From Spisula solida (Eukaryota; Mollusca; Bivalvia; Venerida; Mactridae): DNA of 64,000 nt. Positions 46,417 through 57,640 of the stretch are shown here, in pieces; positions within the stretch are counted from its first letter, which is position 1, and each line of letters begins with the position of its first letter. The notes below the pieces were generated by a model. That model saw nothing but the letters and a program-made list of their open reading frames with translations. It ran no database searches and was not told the origin of the DNA. The translations under genes were made by a program, and so were the position numbers. Location: NCBI GenBank assembly GCA_947247005.1, contig OX365948.1, forward strand, positions 10,529,455-10,593,454, written 5' to 3'.

Positions 46417-48108
46417 GTACCCCCCGCACAATGAGTTTTAAGGGGGGTATACCCCCGCACAATGAGTTGTAAGGGTGGTATACTGGATTCAGCTTGTCTG
46501 TCAGTCTGTCTGTCTGTCTGTAGAGGCATTCTTGTGGACGCAACTCCTTCTACAGTTTTTGCAGCATTTCCTTCAAACTTTAAAAGATGAACGACCTCAA
46601 CATGTAGATGTGTATAAAGGAAAGAATGTGCGCTGCAACGATTTTTGACAGAATTATGGCCCTTTGTACTTTTATGCACTATACAATATATAGCGAACAG
46701 TTCTTGTGAACGCAACTCCTCCTACAGTTTTTGCATCATTTCCTTCAAACTTTAACAGATGAACAACCTCAACATGTAGATGTACATAAAGGAAAGAATT
46801 TGCGCTGCGACGATTTTTGACAGAATTATGGCCCTTTGTACTTTTATGCACTATACAATATAATATTAGTGAACAGTTCTTGTGAACTCAACTCCTCCTT
46901 CAGTTTTTAGCTCACCGGTCACAAAGTGACAAAGTGAGCTTTTGTGATCACTCTTTGTCCGTCCGTCGTCCATCGTCCGTCCACAATTTGTGTAGACACT
47001 GTAGGTCACAGTTTTGGCCTAATCTTTATGAAACTTGGTCACAATGATCATCTCTACAAAATCTATGTCAAGTTCGATATTGGGTCAACCGGGGTCAAAA
47101 ACTAGGTCACAAGGTCAAATCATAAAAAAAACTTGTGTAGTCGCTAAAGGACACAGTTTTGGTCTAATCTTTATGACACTTGGTCAAAATGATGATCTTA
47201 ACAAAATCTGTGTCGTTACTAGAGGTCACAATTTTAACTTAATCTTCATGAAACTTGGTCACAATGATCATGTCAACAAAATCTAGGTCAAGTGAGATAG
47301 TGGGTCATCCAGGGGCAAAAACTAGGTCACAGGGTCAAATCATAGAAAAACCTTGTGTAAACACTAGAGGTCACAATTTTTGTCTAATCTTTATGAAACT
47401 TGGTCAAAATGATCATCTTAACAAAATCTAGGTCAAGTTTGATATTGGGTCATCTGGGGTCAAAACCTAGGTCACAATTTTTAATCTTAGAAAAACCTTG
47501 TGCAGTCTCTAAAGGTCACAATGTTGGCCTTATCTTTATGGAAGATGGTCACAATGATCATCTAAACAAAATTTAGGTGAAGTTTGATATTGGGTCATCT
47601 AGGGTAAAAAACTAGGTCATTAGGTCAAATCATAGACAAAATTTGGCTTAAACTTCAATATGCCATTTGGTCTATGTGATGTAAATTGCAACATCGCTTT
47701 TTAAGACAATATGAAAACCTTGTACATGCAATAGAGGCTACCCTTAAGGGGTCTGCGTGAACTACCTAGGACAGGTGAGCGACCTATGGCCCTTTGGGCC
47801 CTCTTGTTGCAGCATTTCCTTCAAACTTTAACAGATGAACAACCTCAACATGTAGATGTGCATAAAGGACAGAATTTGCACTGCAACGATTTTTGACAGA
47901 ATTATGGCCCTTTGTACTTTTATGCACTATATAATATATAGTGAACAGTTCTTGTGGACACAACTTCTCCTACAGTTTTTGCAGCGTTTCCGTCAAACTT
48001 TAACAGATGAACAACCTTAACATGTAGATGTGCATAAAGCAAAAAATTAGCTGCAATGATTTTTGCCACGCGGGGGTATATTAGTCTGCCGAATGGCGAC
48101 AGTTCTAG
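46417..48108 (+). mobile_element. Stem-loop repeat family B inserted in the RT pseudogene
   Basis: It starts GTACCCCCCGCACAATGAG with the hairpin partner AAGGGGGGTATAC, then TGTCTGTCTGTCTG. Tandem units of about 175 bp follow: TTCTTGTGAACGCAACTCC, CAGTTTTTGCAGCATTTCC, TTCAAACTTTAACAGATGAA, GAATTATGGCCCTTTGTAC. It ends CGCGGGGGTATATTAGTCTG and CGACAGTTCTAG. The flanking RT sequence shows the site: TTTTTT on the left, TTT on the right. It contains a family A copy. Confidence 0.85.
46909..47808 (+). mobile_element. Stem-loop repeat family A nested inside family B
   Basis: It interrupts a family B unit exactly between CAGTTTTT and GCAGCATTTCC. It begins AGCTCACCGGTCACAAAGTG and ends GGCCCTTTGGGCCCTCTTG(TT). 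This fixes the element ends, with at most a TT duplication. It contains about five tandem units. Confidence 0.88.
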
Positions 48109-48671
48109 TTTGGATCAACCTTATCAAATGTGTTACTAAAATCCATAACTATTACATCAGACTGTTTACCATGTTCAGGTTGGCATAGACCTGTTGTGTG
48201 AAGCTAATCAATTGCAATTCACAGCTATGTTTGAATCTAAAACCATGCTGGTAGTCATTGTCAGTGTTTTATGATATATCAGACCAAAATATGCTCTAAA
48301 AATGGTAAATCAATGCAGGTCTGCGATTTAGAGCCTAAATTTCTGATAGACAAGTGCGTTGACTTCACTCCTCAATTTGGAAGGGACACTTGTGGTGTAA
48401 CTCTTTCAGGACTCTGGGTGCTAGACCATCAGGACCTGAGACTTTGTTTGGTGAAAGCCCCTGGAGTAGTTTTTCCACACCCTTTACTGTTATCAGGGCC
48501 CCTACTATTCTTGAACAATCTGTAAATCCGGATTTGCTGCAGAAGGATCGAAGAATGAAAGTTTTCTGCAGAAAATAAAAGTTATACCTCGATCTCATAG
48601 TTTCCTGTTTTCTCCTGAAATCAATGCTTGGTTAAATTTAGCTCTATTTATACATGATTGTGCTATGTCTT

Positions 48672-49020
48672 ATTAGTCCCCTACCGGTTTTTAATTGGAG
48701 GGGACTATATGTTTGCCCTCCCTCCGTCAGTCAGTCTATCTGCGCCCACAAACGTATACTTAGGTGGCTACTTTTTATGGACAAACCAGTTGAAAATAGT
48801 TAAAACGGGTCAGTCCGTCCATCAAAAAATCTGGATCCTGATATAACAGAAACAGTTTCCAAGCTAGGTTTATGAAACTTGGTATGTGGATAGGGGGCAA
48901 TAAGGGGATTATGCACGTCTAAAACTATTTTGATTGCAGTTGCTATGGCAACAGAAACATTGAAAATGGCTTCAAACCTGTAGGGGACTTCTGTATTGCT
49001 TGCAATTCTTAATGACTTGT
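48672..49020 (+). mobile_element. Stem-loop repeat family D (TAGTCCCCT hairpin), short copy
   Basis: TAGTCCCCTACCGG pairs with GGAGGGGACTA. TCCCTCCGTCAGTCAG follows, then GTTTATGAAACTTGGTATGT. The copy stops where family E begins, so it may be truncated. Confidence 0.6.
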
Positions 49021-50170
49021 TATCCCCCGCCGATGAAATCGGTAGGGGGGTATTGAAATGGCGTTGTCCGTCCATCAGTCCGTCCGTCAGTCCATCCTTC
49101 GGCAGCCATTTCTCTGTAACTAGCTGGTAGAATTTCATGAAACTTAAACTAAATGTAAACTAGCATACTGGGATGATGCCCGTCAAGTTTTTTTTCTGAT
49201 CAATAAATAACTCTGGTTGCCATGGCAACCGATTGGAAAAACTTAAAAAATTCATAAAAAATCAACCACTGGCCAGATTTCAAAATAATTTTACAGAAAT
49301 AGTTGTTGGGTGACCTTCTTACAAAATTGACATTTTTATTATGATTTGATAAAAAACATGGCCGCCAGTGGGTGGGGCTCATTTTCCCCTATATATAAAT
49401 AGTAAAGTCTTTAAAAATCTTCTTCTAAAAGTACTGGCTGATTTCATTATAAATTATTAACAATGTTCATTTGCTAATCCTCTATAAAAATAGCTAAAGG
49501 AATTGAAATCTATAAATAACTCTGGTTGCTATGGCAACCGATTGGAAAAACTTTTAAAAACCCATATAAAATCAACCACTGGCCAGATTTCAAAATAATT
49601 TTACAGAAATACTTGTTAGGTGACCCTCTTACAAAATTGACATTTTTGTCATGATTCGTCTAAAAACATGGCCGCTAGTGGGTGGGGCTCGTTTACCCCT
49701 ATATATAAATAGTGAAGACTTTTATCTGCAGACTGGATTTCATCACAACTTGGTAACAATATTTCTTGAGTGCTCCATTCTATGAATAGCTTAATAATTG
49801 AAATTCATGCAGAACCATGGCAACACAATCAAGGTCCTGTTTGAATATGGTTCTTCTAGTTCAATGTGCACAGGTGAGGGATACAGGGCCATCTTAGCAC
49901 ACTTGTTTTATTCAATTTGGTCAATTTTCCTTAGAGTTACTGCCCTTGTACTGCCCTTGGTTTATTGACTAATTTCATCTAATAACTAGTAGTGGGTAGA
50001 ATTTCATGAAACTTAAAATAAATATGAACAACTATACTGTGATGATGCCGGTGAAGTTATTTTTATCGGTCAATTTTCTGTTGAGTTATTGCCCTTGATT
50101 TATTGACAATTGTTGTCTGATGGAAGCTTACATTCCAAACTGTGCAATGAAATACTGATAACCTGTAGGC
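49020..50170 (+). mobile_element. Stem-loop repeat family E (CCCCCGCCGAT hairpin)
   Basis: CCCCCGCCGAT-GAA-ATCGGTAGGGGG hairpin, then GTCCGTCCATCAGTCCGTCC, then repeated GTTGCCATGGCAACCGATTG and ATCAACCACTGGCCAGATTT blocks about 310 bp apart. Near the end are repeated AATTTCATGAAACTTAAA blocks. It ends TGTAGGCGGGGGATATTAAT and GCTTGTTT. Confidence 0.7.
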
Positions 50171-50594
50171 GGGGGATATTAATTCAACGAATTTGCTTGT
50201 TTTTACTAAAATAACCCCAAATGATAATCACACAAATGGTCTGCATCAATTGGGACAGACATTTTGGACGACTGATCATTGTTGTCACCTTGACGATGGA
50301 GAACGATACGGGTAGTACTTAATCCAATAGGGATTCTTCAATTGGTGTAAATTCTTTGCATTCCTCTTTTATTAGCATCTTATTTATCACCACAGTTTAT
50401 TACAATCAAACTGAAAACAGATTATGATAAGTACAGACTTCATGGTTACCAGTCAACTGGTTTCAGAGCACCGATCTTCTTCTTCCTTTATAGTACAGGC
50501 ACCATCTGGCGTATACTCATACTGGCGCATGGCGGTAAAAGAGGTGTCTGTACAATATTTACAGTGAATTTTAAGTGTGGTTAAAAATGTTCAC

Positions 50595-51150
50595 TACGAG
50601 TCTATGGTAGGGTGACTGACTGCACTTCCCTCTTGAAGCTATCAATGGTAGAGCAGCTGATGACTGACTGTGGAAGGCTGTTGCATAGGTGGATGGTGTC
50701 TGGGAAAAAGGATCTCTGATAGCATAGGATTCTGGCGAAAGGTACCAAGTCTGTGACTGCTAACTGAGCAGATTGGAGTGAGATGTGTTGTAGGGACTTC
50801 AACCTGCTGGTATACTATTCGGTACATCGTGGTGACCTTGGCTTGTGCCCTGTACTTTTGTAGTGAAGGCCACTAGAGCTGCTGCAACATAGATGTCATG
50901 CTAGATGTCACATAGATGTCCTTCTGTAGTCTGAGATGACCATCTGTGCTGATCTGCGCTGCACCATCTCCAACTTCTGTACATCAGTGGAGGGATCCCA
51001 GATAATTGAGGAATATTCCACTAGTGGCCTCACCAAGGTCTGATAGCAGAGTTCTTTGGTCTTCCTGGGGCATTGACTGATGTTTCTCTGCAGGAATTGT
51101 CTAGCGCTGTTGGCTTTCTTGGTAATGGTGTTAATAGGATGGTTCCAGAC
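50595..51150 (-). pseudogene. RT C-terminal fragment of a non-LTR element, minus strand
   Basis: 51150-50930 reads KKANSARQFLQRNI, ELCYQTLVRPLVEYSSIIWD and QKLEMVQRRSAQMV. 50802-50602 holds the C-terminus YQRSFFPDTIHLCNSLPQSV and STIDSFKREVQ. A frameshift lies between. It belongs to the same broad group as 21880-22875. Confidence 0.78.
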
Positions 51151-51164
51151 CTAGACATACAAAA

Positions 51165-51865
51165 GCTATAATTTTACATATGTTCAAACGTTAAACCCCA
51201 AAAAATCCCAAGGCATGAACGTAAATGCCAATTATGCAACATTTTAGAGGACGAATTTCACTTTATTCTAGAATGTCCTTTATTTCATGATCTAAGAAAA
51301 GACCTAATTAAACGTTATTTTTGGCAAAGACCGAACATCCCAAAATTTATTGAATTAATCTCGTCCACAAATCAACTCACGGTAAAGAAATTAGCTATCT
51401 ATATATTTAAAAGCTTCGAAAGACGAGATAGATTGTACTACTTTTAATTAACCTTTCTCCAAACATATACTGCTATTGAAAATACAAATTTATTCTATGT
51501 CTCTATCCTCAATGTTATACGATGTTATTATTATCTTATTGATTATTATGCTGACCGGAACGTATCAATAATGTTTATTATTATAACTTGTAGTATGGTG
51601 CGGGATTGTTTACCGGATACCCACTATTTTCCGTTAGTACAGTCGTGCTTTTCCGTAATTAAATTGTTAGGATATTTTAAACTGTTAAAACAACAAGATA
51701 CAACGGAAAACATGTAGCTTTTGTGGGTCTCCAGTAAATAATCTCGCGCAATACAATACCATTTGTATTATGTACATATATTGTGAAATGCTTTATAACT
51801 TGTTTGTATATATATGTGATTCATGGGCCAATGGCCTAAATCTTGAAAAAAAACTGTAAAACTGT
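51165..51865 (+). mobile_element. 5'-truncated LINE copy related to the element at 40904-45880
   Basis: Only the last 85 codons of ORF2 (51190-51447) remain, followed by a long 3' UTR with a GGGCCAATGGCC stem-loop near 51827. Typical result of incomplete target-primed reverse transcription. Confidence 0.75.
51190..51447 (+). pseudogene. ORF2 C-terminal remnant with CCHC-like motif
   Basis: CQLCNILEDEFHFILECPLF matches the layout of CKYCQNTIEDEFHFLLICPF in the intact LINE, and SFERRDRLYYF matches its AFEKRKLL end. No start codon; a fragment. Confidence 0.78.
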
Positions 51866-51899
51866 ATGTTCATAAGCATTGTGTCATTGTTCCTGTTTT

Positions 51900-53024
51900 T
51901 ATTAGCTCGCCTGTCACAAAGTGACAGAGTGAGCTTTTGTGATCACTCTTCGTCCGTCGTCCGTCCGTCAACAATTGGCTTGTGTAGACACTAGAGGTCA
52001 CAATTTTAGCCTAATCTTTATGAAATTTGGTCACAATGATCATCTCAACAAAATCTAGGTCAAGTTCGATATTGGGTTATCCGGGTAAAAAACTAGGCCA
52101 CAAGGTCAAATCATAGAAAAAACCTTGTGTAGTCACTAGAGGTCACAATTTCGACCTTATCTTTATGACACTTGGTCACAATGATCATCTCAACAAAATC
52201 TAGGTCAAGTTCGATATTGGGTCATCTGGGATCAAAAACTAGGTCACATGGTCAAATCATAGAAAAACCTTGTGTAGTCACTAGAGGTCACAGTTTCTAC
52301 CTTATCTTTATGAAACTTGATCACAATGATCATCACAACAAAATCTAGGTCAAGTTCGATATTGGGTCATCCGGGGTCAAAAACTAGGTCACAAGGTCAA
52401 ATCATAGAAAAACCTTGCGTAGTCACTAGAGGTCACAATTTTGGTCTAATCTTGATGAAACTAGGTCACAATTATCATCTCAACAAAATCTAGATAAAGT
52501 TCGATATTGGGTCATCCAGGGTCAAAAACTAGGTCACAAGGTCAAATAATAGAAAAACCTTTTGTAGTCACTACAATGTAGAGGTCACAATTTTGGCCTG
52601 ATCTTTACGAAAATAGGTCACAATGATCATCTCAACAACATCTAGGTCAAGTTAGATATTGGTCTATCTGGGGTCAAAAACTAGGTCATTAGGTCAAATC
52701 ATATGAAAACCTTGTGTAGTCACTAGAGGTCACAATATTGGCCTAATCTGTATGAAACTTGGTTACAATGATCATCTCACAGTTCGATTTTGGCCTGATC
52801 TTTACGAAAATAGGTCACAATGATCATCTCAACAACATCTAGGTCAAGTTAGATATTGGTCTATCTGGGGTCAAAAACTAGGTCATTAGGTCAAATCATA
52901 TGAAAACCTTGTGTAGTCACTAGAGGTCACAATATTGGCCTAATCTGTATGAAACTTGGTTACAATGATCATCTCACAGTTCGACAGGTGAGCGACCTAG
53001 GGCCCTTTGGGCCCTCGTGTTAGT
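51900..53024 (+). mobile_element. Stem-loop repeat family A, complete copy with internal 197-bp duplication
   Basis: AGCTCGCCTGTCACAAAGTG hairpin, GTCGTCCGTCCGTC, then about seven tandem units. It ends CGACAGGTGAGCGACCTAGG and GGCCCTTTGGGCCCTCGTG. 52591-52787 and 52788-52984 appear identical base for base. Confidence 0.87.
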
Positions 53025-53723
53025 TAAGTTAACAATTTTTCTGCCAAAAATGGTGCAGATAATTTTTGAACTTGAATATGCGAGTGTGCATGAGCGGATG
53101 AAACTGTTAAGATGCACGGATATACGAGACAAGAGGATATTTGTAAAAGTACTGAGTATTGACTGAGTAATACATTTTGTCACGCTGGCGTACGAGTCTT
53201 AAGATTTCAAGAGTTAACCAGGGGAGATCACGTTGTGATTTGGTCTTACAAAATATTTATGGCAAAATAAAATTATTTGTTCAATAAATTAAATATTTGT
53301 TATTTAAATTCAAATTCGCTGATGAATCTTAGGGTTGGCTATTCCACCACTAGTGGATTAAGGCATTGAATATAAATTTATCAATATAGACCATATTTAT
53401 AGGCGATATAATTACATTAAAACACATTACAAGCCATAATCTGCATCAAACTAGATAAAGCCAAATAGCAAAATCATAGGCCTACATAGTAACAGAAATT
53501 GATGAAGGGAAATAACTGCGTAAAGACTTTAGAAAGTACGTATTTGTAATGCTCTTAGCATCAACTTTAATACAGACCAATCACAAGGGCTCTTTTATTT
53601 ATTTGCATTTATGTAAACCAATCAAAACGCAGCTTTCATTTTTCGCACCAATTTTGAAAACAAATCGGACAGCGCGAGTTTCCAACAACAAAATTAATGA
53701 AGTTGTCGCAGTAACAAGAAATA
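53025..53723. other. No gene seen; possible promoter of the right-hand gene
   Basis: AT-rich DNA without a protein-like frame. 53620-53720 is somewhat richer in CG and directly precedes the candidate first exon at 53724, so it could be a promoter and 5' UTR. Confidence 0.3.
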
Positions 53724-53735
53724 ATGGAAAGTAGA
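53724..53735 (+). CDS. Candidate first coding exon (MESR) of the right-hand gene
   Basis: ATGGAAAGTAGA is followed by a strong donor GTGAGT, and is phase 0, compatible with the exon at 60130. The joined N-terminus MESRLRKPLV is plausible but only four residues support it. Transcript data would decide. Confidence 0.3.
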
Positions 53736-55811
53736 GTGAGTGATTACATAGCACATTACACACTTTGTATCGACTGTACTGCTTTCACACTATTTAAACT
53801 GTCTTGATTTTGTAAAGTAAATAAACTGGGTTTTTAAAAAAGGCTGAACCCATTATTTGCATAAATTCGGATATTTAAATTTCGGTTGTCGATAGGCCTA
53901 AGCTTAGAACATAGGCAAGCTGCCAGACAAATGCTATGGCCTCAGAATTATCAGGCTATTTGGAGAAGAACATGACCAAACAATTTATCCAAATGCCACA
54001 GACATTCCGAAAAATATTTTGACATTCGGACCAATAATCTATCTAGGAAGAAGATACTCAATAGAGGCGTTCGGCAGTCAGGGCTTTATTGTTCTGAATT
54101 TGGGGAAGCCTGGCCTTTTGAGAGTTGAAAAATTGCGCGTAAAACGTCATTTTGGGGGAAATTTTGGCAATATCTGGTCTTCTTACCCCGGGTAAGATTC
54201 CCTTTTTTCAATTGATCTGGATCATTCAGACGCTTGCAGTATTATCAAAATAATGTACAATCTATACGATACTGAATTTATTACGCGAAATGAACGGAAC
54301 GGTACCCCAGACATTGTCACTCCCGTCTTTATTACTTACGGAATGAACGTATATAGCCTCGAAGGTCCGCATTCCGGTGGGTTAGGAAATTATTTGCTTC
54401 AACTTCTATTTTTACGTTCATATCCGTTACAAACTACGTAAATCATGAAAAAGTAATCCATTACCTGTCAAATGCAACCGTTGTTGTCAAAATTGCACAA
54501 CGATTTCATGCAAAACTTTGAGGATTTCCAAACTTCGTCTACTTTATTTAGCAAATTCATCGCCATCATGTTTCCGGTGACGTCATGCGCGCGCACTCTA
54601 AGGAGAGCAACTCTTAATGAAAAAACACCAATTAGGCCACACACAATTTTATTATGTGGTTCATATGTTCAATTTTGTATTGCAGTAGATCTACACTTTT
54701 TTCACATTAAAGTACGTGATTTTTTTTAAGAAAAAACAGCACAAACTAAAATATCACAGTAACATTATAACTTTCTGGAAATGAACTATTAAATTAACAT
54801 GTTTGCAGTTCTAGCCTACAAGTGTTACTCTTCCTGCACACAGCAAGGACAGAGGAAAGTATCAGCCCTCCTAAGAAATCTGACTGGGGTGCAGTATATT
54901 AAATGTACCCAGTGGCCACATTTATCACATTGGCCCCATTTAGCAAATGTTACAGAAACACAACGTGACAGCTCAGCAGGAGTAAACTTTTTACATTTAC
55001 AACAAAGGTCAGATGGGTCAATCTCTACCTCACTGTCAGTGTCCGACATAGATGCAACTATATTAATACATGATGGTCCTGGCTGTGGTGATAATGGTGA
55101 TGGGATAGATGGTGGTGATTTCTTTTTCTGTTGTTTCTTTTGTTTTGATTTTGTATTTCCAGATTTGCCTTGATTAACAATATGTTCACTCATTAGTTTT
55201 ATCACAGTATCATTGATTTCCTTACCAGCAACTATTTTGCTCATGGTGTTTCTAGGTTTAGTTTTATGTTCACTTTTAATTTTCTTCAAGTTACCCTCTT
55301 TTACCTGAAAAATGTTACAATTGTCAATACTCTTATCAACACCACTCTCAACTGTTGCCTGGCTGCCATCTATATCCGACTCTAAATCTCTATCTACAGG
55401 GGTAGCCCTGAAGACATCTGCAGGCAGTAACTTCTCCTGTGGTATGGCTGATGGATTAAAAGGGTGAATACCTGCTCGTCTGAAAGCTCCCTGAACATTG
55501 CATGGTGTAAGGGCAGCAGTATAAGTGTCACAAGCTACTTGACAGATATTATACCTAGTGATTACTGAAGACACTTCTCTCATCAATTTGTGACACTTGT
55601 TGTTGTAAATTTTCTGGAATGGCCCAAAGCACCCTACATCCATGGGTTGAAGTATGTGGCTGCAATGGGGTGGTAGAATAAAAATGATTATACCTAATCC
55701 CTTGGCCCATTCTGACAAACCCACTGAAACATGCGACTTGTGTCCATCCAATATGACAAGCACCTTCTGACCATTCCGACCAGGAACATACTTCATAAAA
55801 TGCTCTTCCAA

Positions 55812-56643
55812 CTTGCAGAGCTACAGATAAGCTGCGTATTTGCGTAATTACGCAATTAATTTTCAAAAAAACGTAATTATTTTTAAATGAGTGCGTACAA
55901 AAACGCAAATAAAATACGAATAACGTAAACACTTTTAAAACACGAGCGTAAAAACGTAAACAAAAGCCAATGTTTACATATTTACGCAATTTCCGATTCC
56001 GTAGACTGGTTGATTATTTCAATTCGGAACGCTTCGTACAGAACCGTGTTGGTAAAGCTAGTGCTCTCCATTCCGTTCATTTCGGTAATTAGTCAATATT
56101 ATGAATATAATAAACCAGTCTATGACTGGAAATGTGTAAACCCCGTTCGCCTTAATTTCCGGTTTCGTTTTCAATCATGGCTGCTCGCGGCAGGAAAAAT
56201 CGGTCACAACCGACACAAATAATGACTTTGTATAGTTTCTTTTCTTCTGGTTCCGATAATGGCGAAGTAATTTGCAAGCAAACAATAGATGAAGTGATTA
56301 GTAATTCAACTATACAGCCACAGTATTTTAAACAAAATTATCGATGGTTACAAATTGGTTTCGTCAAAACCAAAAAACATGACTATTCTTCTGTAAGCAA
56401 ATTAAGGATTTGATGACCAAGTTTCCCTTGGTACAGGTCTTTTGTAGGTGGGTAACTTCCTATATCGTAGATTATGTTATGTTTAAAAAATACAATGTTC
56501 GTCAATAAAAAATATTACCCAATTGATTTGAACTTGGGGGGTAAAAATTTTTTGGTACCCAATTGTAATGACAAAATACCCAATTAGAAAACAAACCAGG
56601 GGGTAATTACCCAATTACACCAATAGCTTATCTGTAGCTCTGG
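55812..56643 (+). mobile_element. TIR element inserted in the transposase exon
   Basis: Perfect 17-bp inverted repeats AGAGCTACAGATAAGCT lie at 55817-55833 and 56625-56641. TCCAA stands on both sides (55807-55811, 56644-56648). A degenerate 8-bp duplication is the alternative. Just inside the left end it has CGTAATTACG and many CGTAA/CGCAAA words. It carries a 78-codon frame (56180-56413). Confidence 0.75.
56180..56413 (+). CDS. Small ORF inside the inserted TIR element
   Basis: ATG at 56177 or an in-frame later codon; about 78 residues starting MAARGRKNRSQPTQ and containing PQYFKQNYRWLQIGFVKTKK. The aromatic W-rich segment is reminiscent of the N-terminal region of some hAT transposases, but the match is by eye only. 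It may be a leftover first exon of an autonomous parent. Confidence 0.3.
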   Translation, partial: AARGRKNRSQPTQIMTLYSFFSSGSDNGEVICKQTIDEVISNSTIQPQYFKQNYRWLQIGFVKTKKHDYSSVSKLRI

Positions 56644-56918
56644 TCCAAGTACTGCCTGAAAATCATTCCATTGGACCACCCAGTCTCGCTAACCGTGCCA
56701 TCTGCTCCTACAAATAACAAGTTAAGCACTTTAATTTTTTGTTATTATCATTATTAAACATTTTCATTATATGCATTTACATCTTAGTACAAGTATGTTT
56801 CAATTTATATTTTATATAACATTACTCCTTTAGTCATTAGCTATCATAGGTATTAAATGACATGTTCAATACTAGTGTTATTTACATCACTTTTAAAATC
56901 AGTGTAAAGTTGACTAAC

Positions 56919-57640
56919 CTGGTGAAGATCCAACCAGTAGGTCTGCCCGCATTCTCTGTCCCGGAAATATCAGAAACGGGGGGATGGCTTGACCAGCTGC
57001 ACTCCCAGCTCCAATTAAGGTGACTGTTTTTCCTCTCCCTGATGTCACTGCTAAAGGAATAAATTCACTGCTGGCAACTACGTGAGGTGGCTTGTGTTCG
57101 ATTGTTACGGCCTTCTCATCAATATTATAGATCATATGAGGCTCTATATTGTTACTAATAATGCACTGCTTCAAGTTACTGAAGTACTCATCCACAGTAT
57201 CCTTTGATGCCATCTTGGCACGGGTAAGCTCAAGTCCCTTGGGCTTCACTACCTTAAGCTCCGGCCATCGCTTTAAAAATCCTCTCATCCAGTTCATGCT
57301 CAATGGCTTATTAGTCTTGCGTTTTCCTAGCTGGATAGCAAAATCCGTGGCAATGTCCACACATTCTTGCCTGGTGTAGCCGTGTCCATACCCAGCCATA
57401 ACTTTAAAGTGGTTAACAAGTCTAGCCTCCTCCAGCTGGTCAAACAGAGGAGGTCCACCTGCTGACAGGGTATCAATGTGTACAATACCCAATGTTCTAT
57501 CCCTCAGAGTGCTCTCTGGGACCGCAAACAGCTTGGCAGCCCTCCTTACCGATGTTCCCTGGTTTTTAACATGTAGGTAAGCATTTGTTAAGGATGTTGG
57601 TGAATACAGTCTCTTTTTATTTCTTTTTATTTGGATTATG
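56919..57640 (-). CDS. Pogo-like transposase, N-terminal exon (HTH DNA binding and first catalytic Asp)
   Basis: It follows a TTTTCAG acceptor at 57641-57642 and is open for 240 codons. It begins with a Psq-type helix-turn-helix (TNAYLHVKNQGTSVRRAAKLF, PESTLRDR) and then a CENP-B-type DNA-binding region (EEARLVNHFKVMAGYG, NWMRGFLKRWPEL). YNIDEK near its C-terminal third holds the first catalytic Asp, with AGSAAGQAIPPFLIFPG following. It ends CCAG|GTTAGT at 56919. An upstream exon with the ATG was not found. Confidence 0.82.

Larger units (their letters stand above)
46018..48600 (-). pseudogene. Minus-strand LINE reverse transcriptase split by a 1.69-kb insertion
   Basis: Read right to left: 48598-48400 has LLQGLSPNKVSGPDGLAPRVLKEL. 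48260-48110 has QHGFRFKHSCE and VIVMDFSNTFDKVD. Then come insertion 48108-46417, KKLIYKIDDLGI and SYLQGRTKG (46415-46330), SRVPRGLVLGSCLFLAY, FADN in place of the FADD box (near 46180), a stop, and WSMEFNPDKCKVLRI. Frame breaks, the lost catalytic Asp and stops make it dead. Joined across the insertion, the RT blocks run in the normal order. Confidence 0.85.
54825..56707 (-). pseudogene. Pogo-like transposase, C-terminal exon with DDE residues and zinc-binding tail, interrupted
   Basis: It starts at 56707 after TTTGTAG, in phase with the upstream exon (GADGTVSETGWSNGM). It is interrupted by an 832-bp insertion (55812-56643) and resumes at 55811, in frame if one TTGGA copy and the insert are ignored. 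ILDGHKSHVS holds the second catalytic Asp and QPMDVGCFGPFQ the third. A long linker follows. The C-terminus CCKCKKF..CDKCGHWVHL..CPCC resembles a PHD-like zinc fold, seen in some animal pogo-derived proteins. The insertion makes this copy non-functional unless spliced out. Confidence 0.82.

Noticed and set aside
54799..55173. 124-codon plus frame at the transposase locus
   Set aside because: Antisense to the zinc-binding tail of the pogo-like transposase, with no motif of its own.
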